A stretch of DNA of 64,000 nt from Erodium maritimum (GCA_963921825.1 OY997591.1:43793825-43857824); one strand, 5' to 3'. Positions 45,506-57,500 are shown, counted from the stretch's first letter. Made by a program: numbers and translations. Notes: a model not told the origin generated them from the sequence alone.

Positions 45506-48500
45506 TTACACAATCAACCTCCGGGCATAACCAATGCCTCCAACAGTTCTAATATCAACAGTTTCACAATCAACCTCCGGGCATGGTCATATGCCTCCAG
45601 TAATTCTAATATCGATAAGTTCTCTTCTCCTACGACACTACTAAGTGTCACATGCAATTCTAATGTTCGATACGTTCCCGAATCATACGACACCACCCGG
45701 TGTCGCCTGCCTTTCTAACATTCGATAAACTTACTAAACCCACGACACCCAAGTGTCACATGCATTTCTACTGTTAACTTTCCCTAGTCAGGGCCGAGAT
45801 CCGGCTACTTTTCCCTACCTCGTATGCTTTCTCCAAAAGCGCACAAATAAGCTCCGGCGTGATCTCGGTCATTCGCCCAGCTTTCCCTTGCCTCTGTCTG
45901 CGGCACGATCTAATAAGAACACAATTTAGGTACTCTTAAGTTCGCAGACATAAACTGGAATTTAATAAACGTGACGCCCAAAAGTAACCCCGACAATGTC
46001 GATCACTCCCAAACTTCCCAATTACTCGACATTGTCTATAATGGACCCGGAAAAGCCCGATTCGCCCGACATGGCGAATCTGCCCGGGTTTTGGAAACGC
46101 CCTTCCGAGGCTCCGAAAATTCCCGTTTTCGTTTCTACGGTCTTAGAATAATTCAAGGGTTCCTAAGCACTCGACGGAATCCAATTCCGACTTCCGAGTA
46201 ATTTAATTAGCGTTTAAAGTTTCTAAACCCGTCAATTACAACTTTTACAATTTAATTCCAAATTTCGATCCGGGTGTGGATTACTCGCTTGGGGAACGTT
46301 CTAAACCACCCGAACACGAAACCCTAACACCCGAGCACGTGGGCCCCACCCGGCCAAACTTGGCCGTGGGTGGCTAGTGCTCAAATGGGCCCGGCCCACC
46401 ATGGTGGTGGCCGTCCCTAGCTCCGGCCAGCCACCGCATGGCGGCCGGACACCCCCTATGGTGGCCGGAGCTCCCCCCGAGCTCCCGGTCACCGGAAAAC
46501 GTCCCTCTTCACCCCAAAACGTCTCCAAAACGTCTCCAACAATCCCCCATCCTCAATACAACCCTAAAGTACTAGCTTTAAACCAAAACCTAATTTTAGA
46601 AGCTGACAAAACGAAGATCGGTTTGGTGCTTACCGTAGAGGAAGACGGTGTGAGCTCGATTCTCCTAACTTTGAGACGATCCAAGGGTTGAAGCTCGTGA
46701 ATAATAGCCCAAACCCTACAAGCTCCTCTCTTTTCTCTCTTCTTCTCCTTCTTCTTCTCTCTCTAAAACTATCCTTCTTTTTCTATTTTTTTTTTCTTTT
46801 GAAAAGGTGTGGCCGAACCCCCCCTTTGTCTTCTCTTATGTCCCCCCCAAAAACCTAACACCACCACTTGTTTGACAAGTGGCAAGTGGGTCCCACACCT
46901 TTTTGGAAAATATCTTCTAGATATTTTCCAATCAGATTCGCGAAATTCGGACGTTTCGGGCTCCGAACGGGCACTTTTTCCAAGAAATTACGAAACTTGA
47001 CGGGCTACAAGGAAACGGCTCAACTAAGACCGCTGCGACGAGGACTAAACTTTTTGGATCCAAAACGGTCCTCGAATGGACCAAAACGTCGCTCGGTTGA
47101 CTTTTCCAGCGAAAAGTCAACATTTCCCAAATTGGTCAGAAAGTTGCCCTGAGTCCCCCGGAACTCACTTTGGTCGATATCGGGGTCAACTTAAGTCTGG
47201 TATGACCTTCGGGGTCAATCTTAGGTTTAATTAAGTGTCTGCTTAAATTTTTTAAATTTTCCTGTTTTTCGCCGATTTTAATGGCGTTGACCGGGAGTGG
47301 TTCTTACAGACCCTGTCGATTCTAACCTTTCCGCCGTCCCTGTCATTATCCTTTTATCTCCGATATCCTGATTGAGATAAGGCATAGAGTCATCATCCTT
47401 ATTATTCTCAATCACTGTTCCTTGATATGTGAGATGACTGAATATATGATACCCAATATCATGTGCATGGCCATGCTGTTCTTTCAATCACTCTCGATCA
47501 AGCGGCCGTGAACCGATATCTTTCCCATATCTCAGTATGAGGGATAAATCCCTTAGCCGTCTTTCGTGTCACTCATGTAGCCCGTCCCCAAGCCAATCCT
47601 GGCCGTTATGGAAGCCTTGTTACGGACATCGTTAGGCTCAGGTCAAACTCAGTTGTTGACTACATAAAAATCACAAAGACTCCTTGGTCTAAGGATACAT
47701 GACAAGCTACGACACTGAATATGTTCATGACTTAATCTATGGCACATATTCAGGGCGGGTCGTCCAATATCATGTCCCACATGATATCTATGATCTGACT
47801 CCGGAATCTCATTCCAATGACTAACATAACGTAAACCATAAAGAGCCATATTTCATACTAGTCGCTTCTAGTGAAGCTTTGTTTACTAGGGACCCATCGA
47901 GTGTGATCTATCTCGATCTATGGTTCTATTCGCATTGTGGGCATAGATCAGAACACACATCGATTTATTACTCCAACACATAAGTAATATAAAGCCGCTT
48001 TAATTTTATTGCTAACGATGATAGATACATTTGGACATTTAGGATTGAACTACGGGCACTAAGACTAAGAAATAACATTTATCCTTCGTTCTGAAAGCCC
48101 AGTCATTATGTGCTCAATTTTTTCCAATTACCCAGCTTAGGCCTGAAATATTATTCTTATACGGAAAGGTGAAATTCTCATGGTACTTTTTTTTTATCGG
48201 CAAAACAAATTTAATATATAGCCTCTTTTGAGGTAGAAGAGGGGAAGATGAAACCACTTACAAGTAGAGTACAATTCCACGACAATTAAGCAACTATAAG
48301 TGAATCAATCCCCTAAAACCGGATTACTTGCAACCCAAGTTTCCTTAAGCTATGAACCATAAGCACCTCCACAACAATTAAGCAACTCTAAGTGAATCAA
48401 TCCCCTAAAACCGGATTGCTTGCAACCCAAGTTACCTAAGCTATGAACCATAAGCAACATGACAACAAGTGATTGTTTAGCAACAAAAGCAACATGACAT

Positions 48501-49059
48501 CAAGGAATTGTTAACCAGTCAAGACAACAACCTTCAGTACAACATCCAAGGGAGATCAACCAGCAGCATATCAGTCCAAAAGCATCCAAATGAAGCAAGA
48601 GATGCAATAATTTGTTGTAGCCAGTGATAAGATCATCAACAACATTAGATTAAACAGGAACAACTGTCACGCCCCAAATCCGGTTTTGACCGGACTCGAG
48701 ACGTGAACTAAAACAATAACAATTTTACTCGAAAATAAATCCAACAAGTCTCAATCTCAAAATTTTAAAACTTTAAACACTACGCGAGTCACAGCTCGGA
48801 AAAAGAACCAGCGGTGAAACAGTTCAAAATAAAACAGTACGTCTCTAGACTACCTAGCCTAGGACCCTCGTAAGCTCCCAAGCATCGAGCATCCAGCTAG
48901 TACACTTCCCGCTTAGAACCTGAAAAACAACAAAGTAAGGGGTGAGCTTTCGCTCAGTAGGAAAGTAGTTAAGGTTAAAAGCAAGCGCTCATCACCACGG
49001 GTAACCGTCCAATTAGGGCATACTAGTACAGCACACAACTAATTTCCAAGGGAACTCGT

Positions 49060-49140
49060 AACCACACTCCTCAACTCAAGATCGAACCACACTCCTCAAC
49101 TCAAGATCGAACCACACTCCTCAACTCAAGACCGAACCAC
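49060..49140. repeat. ~25-bp tandem repeat in Gypsy LTR copy 2
   Basis: About three copies of CGAACCACACTCCTCAACTC-type units. Confidence 0.8.
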
Positions 49141-49284
49141 ACTTACGAACCCACTTAACGAACAAACACAAACAGCAACCCCACACCAATTAAACCAACA
49201 TCGAACATAAAGTAACTGTAAAAGCACAACTATTAACAGTCAAACTAACCAAGGGACGCTCTCAAATAGTCATACCGGAAACTC

Positions 49285-49485
49285 TATCGGCCTAGATCTC
49301 TTTCCCGGAACTCCTTCGGGCAAGGCAAAGGTGAGACTACTTCCCCGGAACTCCTTCGGGCGAAGCAAAGGTGAGACAACTTTCCCGGAACTCCTTCGGG
49401 AAAAGTAAAGATGAGACAACCTCCCCGAAACTCCTTCGGGCAAGGAAAAGGTGAAACAACTTCCCCGGAACTCCTTCGGGCAAAG
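49285..49485. repeat. 40-bp tandem repeat in Gypsy LTR copy 2
   Basis: About five copies of a 40-bp unit contain CCCGGAACTCCTTCGGGCAA and AAGGTGAGACAAC (words at 49344, 49384, 49424 and 49464). It is unrelated in sequence to the 58-bp array of copy 1, though in a similar part of the LTR. Confidence 0.85.
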
Positions 49486-51108
49486 CGTCAAAATAATAAA
49501 ACAAATATCCTAATTAAACACAACTTACCCAACCCTATAACCTTACCACAATCAGTCACGTCGGTCTATCACTCACCCGACCATCACAGAGCCAAGGGTT
49601 TCACATCAACACAACCACGGCACACTCGCCCATACATATTAACAACATGCTCAGCGGTTATACTAATCTTGTCTATTAACCCTAATGACACCGACTCACA
49701 CGGCAGGAACCTCAAACGACAACAAGCAATTCAATCAGTCACGCAACCTACGGCTCGACAAGGCCGATCTACCAACACAACAATTCCCAAGTATCAAAAA
49801 CAGATCAAAACAGTTAATTAGTGAATCCCGTCCTACATGTTGCTACGACTCGTCCGGTTATTATCTGATATAAACGTCTTTCTAGTTTTATTAATCCTAA
49901 CATGCATACTAGTAACTTTCAACAATTAAACCGGTATCCGCTACTTCCCTACCTCAAGACGATACCACAGCAGCGTCTCCTAGCTGCTGACGACCGGGCC
50001 AACACCGTCCTCTAGGTCGAAATCCGCGTCTAGGTTAACTCTGGCCTTCTCTTCACTCGAAGCCGGACTCTACTTTACACAGAAAGTTACAATTAAAAAC
50101 GGTTTCACAAATTGATTTAAAAGGTTACGACGGTTTCACTTTAAATTCAAAAGTTGTCTTTTAGACTCGAGCGGGCTAAAAGCGGTATTACAGCGAATCG
50201 GGTTCAAGCACCCGCACACCAAACTCAGAACCCGGTGCATGGATCCCAAAGCACGGGTTTCGTGCACGTTTCCCGAGGTCCGGTTCTTCGTTCTGCTTTT
50301 GACCCGTTCTTAGTCCGAATTAAACGTCCATTTTAGTCACAGTTGCAGATCTGATTTATTAGTTCCAAAACTCAATTTAACTCGAATCTGATTTCTAACC
50401 AAGTTTTATTTACTTCAAAATTCTTTTCATTTTAAAAACCCTTTTCTTTTCCATTAAAACTGATTTTCGCTATAAAATTCATTTCTTTCTTTCAGATCTA
50501 CTTTTTTTTTGAAATTAATTTGATTAATTTGTTCCAGAGAGTTCGAGAAAGTAAAAGAAGAAGGAAGGGGGAGTTTCGGGTCCAAGAACCGACCGGTCAC
50601 CGGCGGAAGTGCCGGCGACCCAAACCTCGCGGTTTTGAGAAACTCACCGCAAGTAAAAAGAAGGCTGCGACGGCTGTTGAACGGAGATGAAGAGAGAAGA
50701 CGAGGCGGGGAAATAGAACACGGCGAAGGGACAACCTCAGATCCGGACGAAACCGGCGGAACTCACCAGATCTGGCGAGCTCCGACGAGCTCGTCTCGGT
50801 TAGACGCGCCAGGCGACGACTTTGGTTGAACAGAGACGGGGAGAGAAGGAGGACCTCGGCGATGAGGGTACGGCGACGGTGGCGGCAGATGTTAGAGAAG
50901 CGGAGGATGTGGGGGTTCAGAGAGGGTGAGGTCGTAGGGATGGAGAGGAAGGCCGGTCTACGGGCGTGCGGTGGTGGCGTGCGAGGAGAGAGAAGAGGGG
51001 CGGAGGTTCGGTTTTGCAGAGGATAGGGAGGAGCAGCGCACGAAGAAGGGAGAAGCTGTGCAAGTGAGGATCGAAGACGAAGGGAAAATGGGTCACAAAC
51101 CCTAGTTT

Positions 51109-51120
51109 CCCATTTATATA
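51109..51120 (-). promoter_or_regulatory. TATA box of Gypsy LTR copy 2
   Basis: The minus strand reads TATATAAATGGG, followed downstream by AAACTAGGGTTTGTGACCC and a pyrimidine-rich leader. It is a canonical plant TATA context. Confidence 0.65.
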
Positions 51121-53427
51121 GCGCGGGCCTGCGCAGATGGGCCCTGGCGGACGGTTGGGCCACACAGCCCAAGGCGAAGTCAGGGCTGGCCTGGCTCCCA
51201 TGGCCCAAGGCGAAGGGAAGACCGGTTGGGTCGGGCTGGCTGGATCAAGGCCGGGTTGCTGGTCGGGTCTGACCAGCCCGGTCCAGCTTATATATATATA
51301 TTTTTTGCTAGTCTTTTTCTTGTTTATTTAATTATTTATTTTTAAAACGAATTAAGAATTAAAATCGAATTTCATCCCCGTCGTTACTAACAAACACTTT
51401 TAAACAATTAAAACTTTTTAAACCGAGGCGGTCTTTACAACAACTATCAATCTTCAAGCACAAGTTATAGGATCCATCAAAGGATGGGAAGCAGCAGCAG
51501 CAATCAGCAAGAGCAACTTGACAGTAACCAGGAGCTAGATCAGATCAGCAAAGTTCCCTTATGAGGAACCAAGACCTTCCAAATAAAGTATAGGCCCCAA
51601 GAGTCAGCACAGCATCAACAAAGCCAAAAAGCCAACCTCAGATACAGAGGAGGGAGCCAAGCAGGAATAAAGAGCACCTACACAAAACACTCAGCTAAAA
51701 CTACCCACACACCGGAGAAAAGAGGGGGAGGGAAAGAACACCACACACAAAAGGACCTAGACTAACCCAAGGATACAAGCACACCTCACAAAAGAAAAGA
51801 AAAAACTCCCTACAACCACCCCAAACCCCAATCAAAGAAATAACCAAGCTCCAGGCTGAGATCAGCAACAACCATGCTAGAGGCCAAATTATGCAGTGTT
51901 CAGAGTTCCAATGCATGTTTTTGGAGAGGAAATCCAGGTATTATAAGAGAAAAGAAATGATCCCTTTTTGAAATTTGCCCATTCCCAAGAGTAAGACTGA
52001 TTTTGAATTTTTGCTAGAATGTCCAATGGAGAGAGGAATAAATTCTCATGGTACATGATCAACTTGTTGATACTTTTCGCTTATTTAGGCGAATATGAAT
52101 TCATTTTACTAAATTTTATTATTGTAATTCATGTTATTTGTAGATAACTGGACAAGTAGAGGAAGAATTTAGGGGTCGCTTGTTTTTATTCATGATTCGT
52201 GTTCTTTTGTGATATAGCGTAGTGCATAGTCCAGTTGAACGGGCACAAATTCCGTTTTTTTTCTTTTTTGCATTTATGTTATCTATTAACCATGTACCCT
52301 GTGTCTATTTTCTTTTTATTTAAAAAAGGGAGGTCATTTTATGATTTTATGAATGAGGTCGACTTAATATTTATCAGATTTTTTTTCCTTTTTTGTCAGA
52401 GAAATGAAAACTTTTTGAATTCTCAGTAGAAAGAGATTTCGCTACTAGTATGTGGGTGATTTCGTGATACCGCATACATAGGAAATTTATTGTTCTAAGA
52501 CCATAAGAAAAGCATTATTTTATTTCACCCTCGTTAACCAAACCATGCGTTGATTGGAAGCCATGTTTACTTGTACCCGTGACCGCCTCCTTGTGTGAAT
52601 CAAATGTTATGTGAATTAAGTTGAAGCGTGTATATAGATTTTACTGCTTTATAAACTTACACAATATTTTTTACATTTATGCTCTTTATTTTCCCTTTCG
52701 GGGATGTGGAAGTGACAGCCCACATCCCCAGGTTTTAGCAAAATACTAGTGATACCTGTACTCCTTGTGGGATCGACCGGTACTTAACTGTCAAATATAT
52801 TGCTTGATGATTGTGTCCTGATGCACGGTAAAAGAGGGTTGTGACACATAGTCATCCCCACTCATCAAGATGGCGCCATTGTTGGGGAGTAGCTGACGTC
52901 ATTAGTATTTTGCACCTTTTTAGCCAGCTTAATTTCCTTTGTGATCTCTCATGTTTGCTTGTCTCTTTTGTAGGTGATTGGAAGAGTTGATTCATTGATA
53001 TATGGAGTAGAGTGCTCACCTGGAGAATTCATGAAGGCAACCTCTTCAATCACTTGGCTCGCAACTAGGAAAATCCACGTGCTTCTCAATGGAAGTCCAA
53101 TTGTAGCGTCTACATTATAAAAGGGGCGATATTTCTAATCGCTTAAAACTTAACTGCATATGATAGCTACTCTAAATTAAATGATGTCTGCTGGGATTTG
53201 TCATGCTGTAGAGATTTAGGATCTTGTTTGAGAATTTCCGTGCATTATTTATCTGCGGACCCTTGAGAATGCATGCCACCTTATCCATTAACTAAGTGTG
53301 GGGGAGGGGGTGATTATAATGCATAAAGAGTAGTTAAGTTGTTAGAGTCTTGCATGTAGAATTAAAGAGCATTTTTTTTTTTGAGTCTTATTTTGTGTGT
53401 AAACCTTGGATAAGTACTTTTGGCCAA

Positions 53428-55369
53428 GAATCACATATGCCGAAACACTCTCTAGGCTCTGCTAGCCGGAAGTCATTTTCCGGCGAGGTCAAGGGCGATC
53501 TGGTGCCTTTTTTCCCTTTTTGCACGGAGCTGCTCGCCATGTACAAGGAATATTGTTCCGTTGTTGTCGGAACGTCTGGTGTGCGCAAGGTGAAGAAGGA
53601 GAAATCACCATCTGGCAAGGAGCCTGTGAAGAACCGTCCGGTCAAGGTGAAGCTCGCCCCTACGGGACAGAGTACGGATGCAAATGTTTCAAGTCTCGAC
53701 TCTGATCCAAAAGCTGGTGGAGAAGGGGATGCTCAGAGACAACAGGACCTGGTTTTGGAGAAGGAGCTCACTGGACGAGCCCCTTCCGATGCCGGCCGGA
53801 TCGCGCAGAAGTAGAGAGCAGGAGATCACGATGAAGTTGAAGCGATTGAGGATGGCTTTTCGATTTTCTTGTTTAATCTACCCTGGGGAATCACTGAGGA
53901 GCGGGTTTGCAGTACACTGATGCCGTTCGGAACGGTGAAATCCGTCTCTGTGATTAAGAAGCCAAATCGCAACGGAAAATACTTCGGTTTTGCAGAATTC
54001 GCGTCCTCGACATCGGCTCGTCAGGCAATTGACACGTACAACGGCTTCACGTTCAATGGCTATTCCCTCTTTGTAGCTCTTGCTCGCCCAGGTACAGGTG
54101 TGAGGAATGTCGCCGTTGCCCGTGAAATTTTGAACGAAAAACAGAGCGTCGTTGATGTGCACCAGAGTAAGGATTCTGATCGGATTCAGGCTGGGTCGGA
54201 GTCTCTAGGGGTGCAGCGGACGTGTGGTGATGCTGTAGACACTGTTTCGATGCCTGTTCGACCGGTAGAGCCTCCGTCGCCGGCACAGGCGTCCGGCGAG
54301 AATCCTCGATACGCGTCGTTACCTCCAGCTGCAGATCTCGATCCCGTTACTCAGGGGATTGCGATTGCAAAAGGAAAGTCAATCCCTGATAATCAGATAT
54401 TGAAAGGGACGCAATTTTCGGGCGTGTTCGTAGGGACACCTCCTCTGATACGCACGTCTGGAATTCAGGAGATGTATACTGGGCCGGGTATGGATTGTGC
54501 AGCCATTGGGTCATCTGTTATTGGGCCGTCTTCTACAGCAGGCCCAGCTCTCAGTCCCAATACAGCAGCAGGTGTAGCTACAGGCCCAACTGGTGGCCCA
54601 GGTCCAAGTGCTCGAAGGTCAGCCAGTGACCCGAGTCTATTTGACGTTTTTAAACGCATCGGTACTGATATATCCCCAGGTCTTGTTGCCCCTGTTGGCA
54701 CCCATGCGGTACAAGGTAGCCCGCATTCGTTTGGCCAGACAGTTTTACAAGTCCAGGCGCCAGTGGCGGACTCGTCACTAGAGACGGCTGAAGTTATTTC
54801 TACGGATCATCCATGGAAAGATATTCTCCTGAGTCCGAAAATTGTCCACATCGAGGTTCCAAGGAAACGTGGCCGTCCAAAAAAAGGACAGGCAAAAAAG
54901 TCTACTCCTCCAGTTGTCTTTTATCAGACGAGAGCCAAAACATCGGCATATAAGGGGGGTCAAGCGGGAAGCCTCACCATCGACATTGCTAAACAAAGTA
55001 AAGATGGGGAGTGGAGTTTTAGTAAGAGAACTGTGAAAAGGGCTGTTGCCCTGCCCCCAGTTTTCGTTTCCCCACAGCAGGTTGAGGTTCAAGAGGGAGT
55101 TGATGAGGATGACGTTACCCTGGAATGGAGTTCAGAACACTCAACTCCTGTTCCGGTCTCTAATCGCTTTCTTTGCTTGAATCCGGACAGGAAGTAGGCA
55201 AGGAAGGCGGTGCTCTGTTTGTTTCAGTTTTCTGTTTCAGTTTGGCTTTAGTATTGTTGTTTGCCTCTGTTTCGGTAGGGGAAAAAGGTCCTTTTAAGGA
55301 TTGTTTTTCTCGCATCGTTTTACTTTTTGTAGAACGTTTTCCTAATAAAACTTTTTTGCTTATAAAAAA
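53428..55369 (+). mobile_element. ORF1-only LINE-like retroposon (RRM/AT-hook)
   Basis: The insertion is 1942 bp, bounded by a perfect 16-bp target duplication, AAGTACTTTTGGCCAA (53412-53427 and 55370-55385). It ends in an A-rich tail after AATAAAACTTTTTTGC. It contains a single long gene for an RRM protein of the type found as ORF1 in some plant L1 LINEs, and no endonuclease or reverse transcriptase. The leader before the ATG is only nine bases. The intact target duplication and nearly open frame suggest recent insertion. It sits in the Gypsy remnant. Confidence 0.9.
53437..55197 (+). CDS. RRM and AT-hook ORF1-like protein, one in-frame stop
   Basis: The frame runs 586 codons from ATG 53437 to TAG 55195. 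One TAG at 53812-53814 splits it into a 125-residue basic N-terminal part (KKEKSPSGKEPVKNRPVKVK) and the rest. The RRM follows directly: RNP2 FSIFLFNLPW (near 53857), RNP1 GKYFGFAEF (near 53979), ending YSLFVALARP. A long Ser/Pro/Gly-rich middle precedes an AT-hook-like RKRGRPKKGQAKK (near 54864) and PPVVFYQTRAK. In LINEs, RRM-type ORF1 proteins bind the element RNA; the AT hook suggests DNA binding. There is no zinc knuckle. The same motif order appears at 13508-15110. Confidence 0.85.
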
Positions 55370-56928
55370 AAGTACTTTTGGCCAACATGAGTAAGCCGAG
55401 AGTAGATTTCTGTTCATCATTTGCGGTTTGAGGAATGAATGGGTGATTTACTGTTGGTAGTGTTAAGAAGTCGTATATTGTGTTCAAGTTTTATCGCTTT
55501 ATTCGGGTACAAAATGAATATGAGATGCTAGATTGTGAGGAACATTTCAATTCTTTTTATCATCGCTAGCATGATTTTATCTTGGTTTTTGCCTATAACG
55601 GGTTTAATTAGGAGACAATAGACTTACTTGACTTGTCACATTGAGAAAGTGTTGAGTTCACATGCTTATTGTCGAGGGATCAAACTGTGTGTTTTGGTAA
55701 ATTATAAATCTAATTGAGTTCAAGTGGTTAGTGTCATTGTGCGTTTGTGGTACCAATGGTTTTCAAAATCTCACACACTATGTACGGGAAATTAAGTATA
55801 GGTCCCGAGGAAAGGGGATCTAATAAAAGCTTTGTTTGGGAAAGGTGTGAGGTGCAGCGGATCGCATGCAGAAAGATCCTCACATCCGAAACCTCTCAAA
55901 GAGTAATAAAAAGTGAACCCCCAACCTATCTTAGTGATCCAAAGTTTTCTACACGTAATCGAAAAAACCAAACAAAACTTTGATCTTCCACTTGACTCGT
56001 AAAAGAACTAGATGAGTTTACGATTCACATATTTTTAATGCAGTGTAATTGTATGACAACACCCGATCGTGTGAGTTGTGAATGAGTCTAAGCATGCTCT
56101 TGATTAGTATCGCTAATATGTAGGGACCGAGAGAGCAAAGGGCTAAATGATGATAGGGAGACTTGAAATTTTTCTAGTCATTTCATTTCATTTTGTAGAC
56201 CACCGCCATATACACTCTTAATCTACAACAAGTAAATAACGGTTTGCGGAAAGTGGAGAGAAATGACGAGGAAAATTTCACTTCATTAGCGAGCTTTAGG
56301 CCAATATTGCTAAACAAATCCAAGTGTAAGCACACGCCTTATTTGAGTCTAGATCTTTGGTCTTTTATTTGCTTGTGCATTTTCACGAGGTCTTTTAATC
56401 CGGTTAATTGAGTCAGCATATGCATCTTTCTTTTGCTTTCAATAATCCGGAGCCGCCAAGATCCGCCTAGGGAATTTTATATCGTCGGGTTTACCTTGGT
56501 TCTTATCTTAGCTTTATTTTATCTTGCTCGAGACCGAGCAAGGTTTAAGTGTGGGGGAACTTGATGAGCATAAATTTTTCCTATCTAATTAGACCATTTT
56601 CTCCATATTTTTATCTTGTTTGTGCCTCATTTTTATATTTTTAGCATTTACTAATAATTATGCAAAACCTCGTTCTTGGTTGATATTTTTAAGAGTTCAA
56701 AATATATTCATGATTGGTCTTGTTTTGTAGGCCGAGTAAAAAGAAAATCATTGGCGCAAAAACGAGGTCGGTCGGAGCACATACGGAGCGGGTAGGAGCG
56801 ATTAAAATTTAGAGTTAAATTAAAAAAAGCTACAACATATTGGGCCACGTGGGCCAATTATGAAGCACCACATGGCCTCCTTTTCCTCCACAAGCCACCT
56901 TGCGCGCCACCTTCTCATTTTTTTTTAG

Positions 56929-57050
56929 TAAACTGTTATTTCATTCCATTTAAAAGAGTCATTACATGCTTAACTCCTTGCTGGGGTAAACAGAGAAATC
57001 ATGTACTACCGTCACGTTAGAGACATGGGTAATTTAATTCAAATGTAGAA
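56929..57050 (-). mobile_element. Short LINE 3'-end-like fragment
   Basis: A run of nine T (56929-56937) is followed by AGTAAACTGTTATTTCATTCC. This resembles the complements of the LINE tails at 13508 and 48187. It may be a very short, 5'-truncated insertion. No target duplication was matched. Confidence 0.35.
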
Positions 57051-57500
57051 GGGTATAATGATGATTTTATGTCTTGATGTTAGTTTTTCCTAATAGAATT
57101 GTGTGACCAACACTTAAGGTAGTGCATTTGTCATTTTCAAATATAGTGTTCGTAACCAATATTTGATAGTAAGTTTCGATATTTAACCCCATATATTATT
57201 ATAATATTTAGAATAAAGAAAATAATAAGATAGGTTGCGTAAGTTAGAACATGTGCATTGTAGAGGTTTAAGGTTTAAGGTTTACGTTGCTGACTGTACA
57301 AAATAATGGGTTTGAACCCCTTAAATAAACTATGTCCTACAATGGTAAGGTTTACTGTGAGGTTTATGGTTCTGAATGGATGTTAACTAGATGCTGAATT
57401 AATGTTTTGCTGAATTTATTAAATTCCGATTTAAAACAATAAATACTAAATAAAATTGTAATTAATTTAATAAAATAAAAGAACGAAATGAATTAAAACT
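57051..57500. other. AT-rich stretch with no supported gene
   Basis: It contains a short direct repeat, GGTTTAAGGTTTAAGGTTTA (57264-57285). It may be the flank or end of the PIF/Harbinger relic. Confidence 0.4.

Larger units (their letters stand above)
43646..47308 (-). mobile_element. Solo LTR of a long-LTR Ty3/Gypsy family (copy 1)
   Basis: It is 3663 bp, with plus-strand ends TGTCACGCCCC and GGTTCTTACA and flanking GACCC on both sides (43641-43645, 47309-47313). No gag or pol is present, so a solo LTR is the best reading. The ends and size resemble Tekay/Del-type chromovirus LTRs, but the lineage is an inference. The minus strand is taken as the sense strand by analogy with copy 2. The middle is filled with minisatellites. 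Confidence 0.82.
42715..48070 (-). mobile_element. Solo Copia LTR containing a nested Gypsy LTR
   Basis: This is the same family as the LTR at 837-2287. It begins TGTTGGGTCT and its right end matches the family terminus. AATAA flanks it on both sides (42710-42714 and 48071-48075), a 5-bp target duplication. No internal region is present, so this is a solo LTR left by recombination between two LTRs. It is interrupted by the Gypsy LTR at 43646-47308. Confidence 0.88.
48665..51439 (-). mobile_element. Solo LTR of the long-LTR Ty3/Gypsy family (copy 2)
   Basis: It is 2775 bp, with plus-strand ends TGTCACGCCCC and GGTCTTTACA, flanked by ACAAC on both sides (48660-48664, 51440-51444). A TATA box, TATATAAATGGG on the minus strand (51109-51120), followed by a CT-rich leader, shows that the minus strand is sense. 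No gag or pol is present. It is related to copies at 72-305, 43646-47308 and 62917-64000, mainly at the termini; the middle is divergent. Confidence 0.85.
48187..52039 (-). mobile_element. 5'-truncated L1-type LINE, split by a Gypsy LTR
   Basis: On the minus strand it starts at 52039 in the last ~40 codons of ORF2 (ILAKIQNQSYSWEWANF, TWISSPKTCIG), homologous to the C-terminus of the LINE at 6090-12279. It continues into a T/G-rich 3' UTR and ends in a nine-base A tail (T-run 48187-48195). AAATTCTCATGGTAC is present at both ends (48172-48186 and 52040-52054), a perfect 15-bp target duplication. The Gypsy LTR at 48665-51439 inserted into it later. LINE sequence alone is about 1.07 kb. Confidence 0.9.
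52055..56928 (+). mobile_element. Athila/Tat-like Gypsy remnant without visible gag or pol
   Basis: An LTR-type end with TGTGGGATCGACC (near 52768) and terminal CATCA (52867) is followed by a tRNA-Asp-type primer site, ATGGCGCCATTGTTGGGGAG (52870-52889). At the other side a polypurine tract, AAGTGTGGGGGAA (near 56547-56559), precedes TGATGAGCATAAATTT, the probable start of a 3' LTR at 56562. Between them is AT-rich sequence with no gag or pol, interrupted by the retroposon at 53428-55369. It is a fossil, probably of a non-coding (LARD-like) element. The left LTR start was not found, and the right LTR is partial. Confidence 0.65.

Noticed and set aside
50597-51208. 203-codon minus-strand ORF inside Gypsy LTR copy 2
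   Set aside because: It begins near the TATA box and leader of the LTR and has no domain; it is probably transcribed leader rather than protein.
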